From: Ramlibacter sp.
GTDB lineage: Bacteria > Pseudomonadota > Gammaproteobacteria > Burkholderiales > Burkholderiaceae_C
DNA length: 6,779 nucleotides
Assembly: GCA_025351615.1 (NCBI GenBank)
Contig: JANXVP010000144.1
Span: 1 to 6,779, forward strand
Direction of reading: 5' to 3'
In this document: positions 6,490 through 6,779 of the stretch, one piece after another
Position numbering within the stretch: the first letter of the stretch is position 1
Layout: every line of letters begins with the position of its first letter
The notes under the pieces: generated by a model
The model's database searches: none
What the model saw: only the letters and a program-made list of their open reading frames with translations
Told to the model about the DNA's origin: nothing
Made by a program: the position numbers and the translations under genes

Positions 6490-6779
6490 CTAGACGCGTT
6501 CGCTCGATTTTTCGGCGATCAGGCCGGTCGGTTTCCAGGCCATCAGGATGATGACGGCGGCGAACGCGAAGACGTCCTTGTAGGCGCTCGGGATGTCCGG
6601 GATCAGCGCCGGCAGCATCGCGCTGCCCAGCACCTGGAGCGCGGCGAACAGGAAACCGCCGATGATGGCGCCGTACATGTTGCCCAGCCCGCCGAGGATG
6701 GCGGCGGCGAAGCCGATCACTCCCAGCAGCAGGCCGACGTTGAAGTTGACCTCGTTGTAGTACAGGCCATTCATCACAC
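6490..6779 (-). CDS. livH: Branched-chain amino acid-type ABC transporter permease, LivH family (C-terminal fragment, cut by the window edge)
   Basis: The last 96 codons or so of a LivH-type inner-membrane permease. The gene enters from the right edge with no stop and ends at TAG (6490-6492). The visible part has the landmarks NEVNFNVG and AAILGGLGNMYGAIIGG. Hydrophobic segments follow (FLFAALQVLGSAML and DVFAFAAVIILMAW), then the short cytoplasmic tail KPTGLIAEK that is typical of this family. The GTG and ATG codons at 6772-6777 are internal, because the frame is open to the edge and the family has about 200 more residues upstream. It is the first visible gene of the operon. The solute-binding protein gene and the promoter are expected beyond the edge but are not seen. 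LivM starts 4 nt after the stop. Confidence 0.92.
   Translation of the reverse strand, partial: VMNGLYYNEVNFNVGLLLGVIGFAAAILGGLGNMYGAIIGGFLFAALQVLGSAMLPALIPDIPSAYKDVFAFAAVIILMAWKPTGLIAEKSSERV

Noticed and set aside
5307..6551. A 414-codon plus-strand open frame opposite livM
   Set aside because: Antisense to a clear permease; Gln/Asp/Arg/His-rich low-complexity composition is the expected reverse complement of membrane-protein codons.
1..6779. RNA genes, CRISPR repeats, insertion-sequence ends and attachment sites
   Set aside because: No tRNA-like cloverleaf, regularly spaced repeats, transposase motifs or terminal inverted repeats were noticed; nearly all bases are accounted for by coding or decayed coding sequence.

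Overview
The window is a compact, GC-rich stretch of bacterial chromosome. Every recognisable gene lies on the minus strand and is read from right to left. The GC content, the Liv-type transporter linked to amidohydrolases, and remnants resembling a TsdA-like cytochrome and an HPP/CBS protein fit a beta-proteobacterium of the Burkholderiales. That placement is an inference from style and remembered homologues, not from a marker gene.

Right to left (5' to 3' on the coding strand): the C-terminal end of a LivH-type permease (6490-6779, cut by the window edge), a LivM-type permease (5316-6485), a LivG-type ATPase (4537-5319) and a LivF-type ATPase (3833-4540). These are followed by an amidase-signature hydrolase (2541-3824), a zinc-dependent M20 hydrolase of the hydantoinase/carbamoylase family (1232-2530) and an XRE-cupin regulator (625-1239). 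Adjacent genes overlap by 4 or 8 nt or are separated by at most 10 nt, so this looks like one translationally coupled operon whose promoter lies beyond the right edge. The solute-binding protein is not in the window. The set reads as an uptake-and-hydrolysis module. The transporter would import an amino-acid-like amide, ureide or N-carbamoyl compound, the two hydrolases would cleave C-N bonds, and the cupin regulator could sense a substrate or product. The actual substrate cannot be read from the sequence.

The left 620 bases hold a broken chimera. The C-terminal haem domain of a c-type cytochrome lacks its N-terminal part and carries a 1-nt frameshift. It is joined, after loss of the cytochrome's last residues, to the CBS region of an HPP/CBS-type protein, which carries a second frameshift. 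This is a decayed deletion junction directly behind the regulator gene.

The most notable points are the LivG ATPase, whose ABC signature motif is replaced by FTMID while its other nucleotide-binding motifs are intact, and the cytochrome/CBS pseudogene fusion. I found no RNA genes, CRISPR arrays, insertion sequences or convincing terminators, no intergenic gap longer than 13 nt, and no clearly new defence or mobile system.
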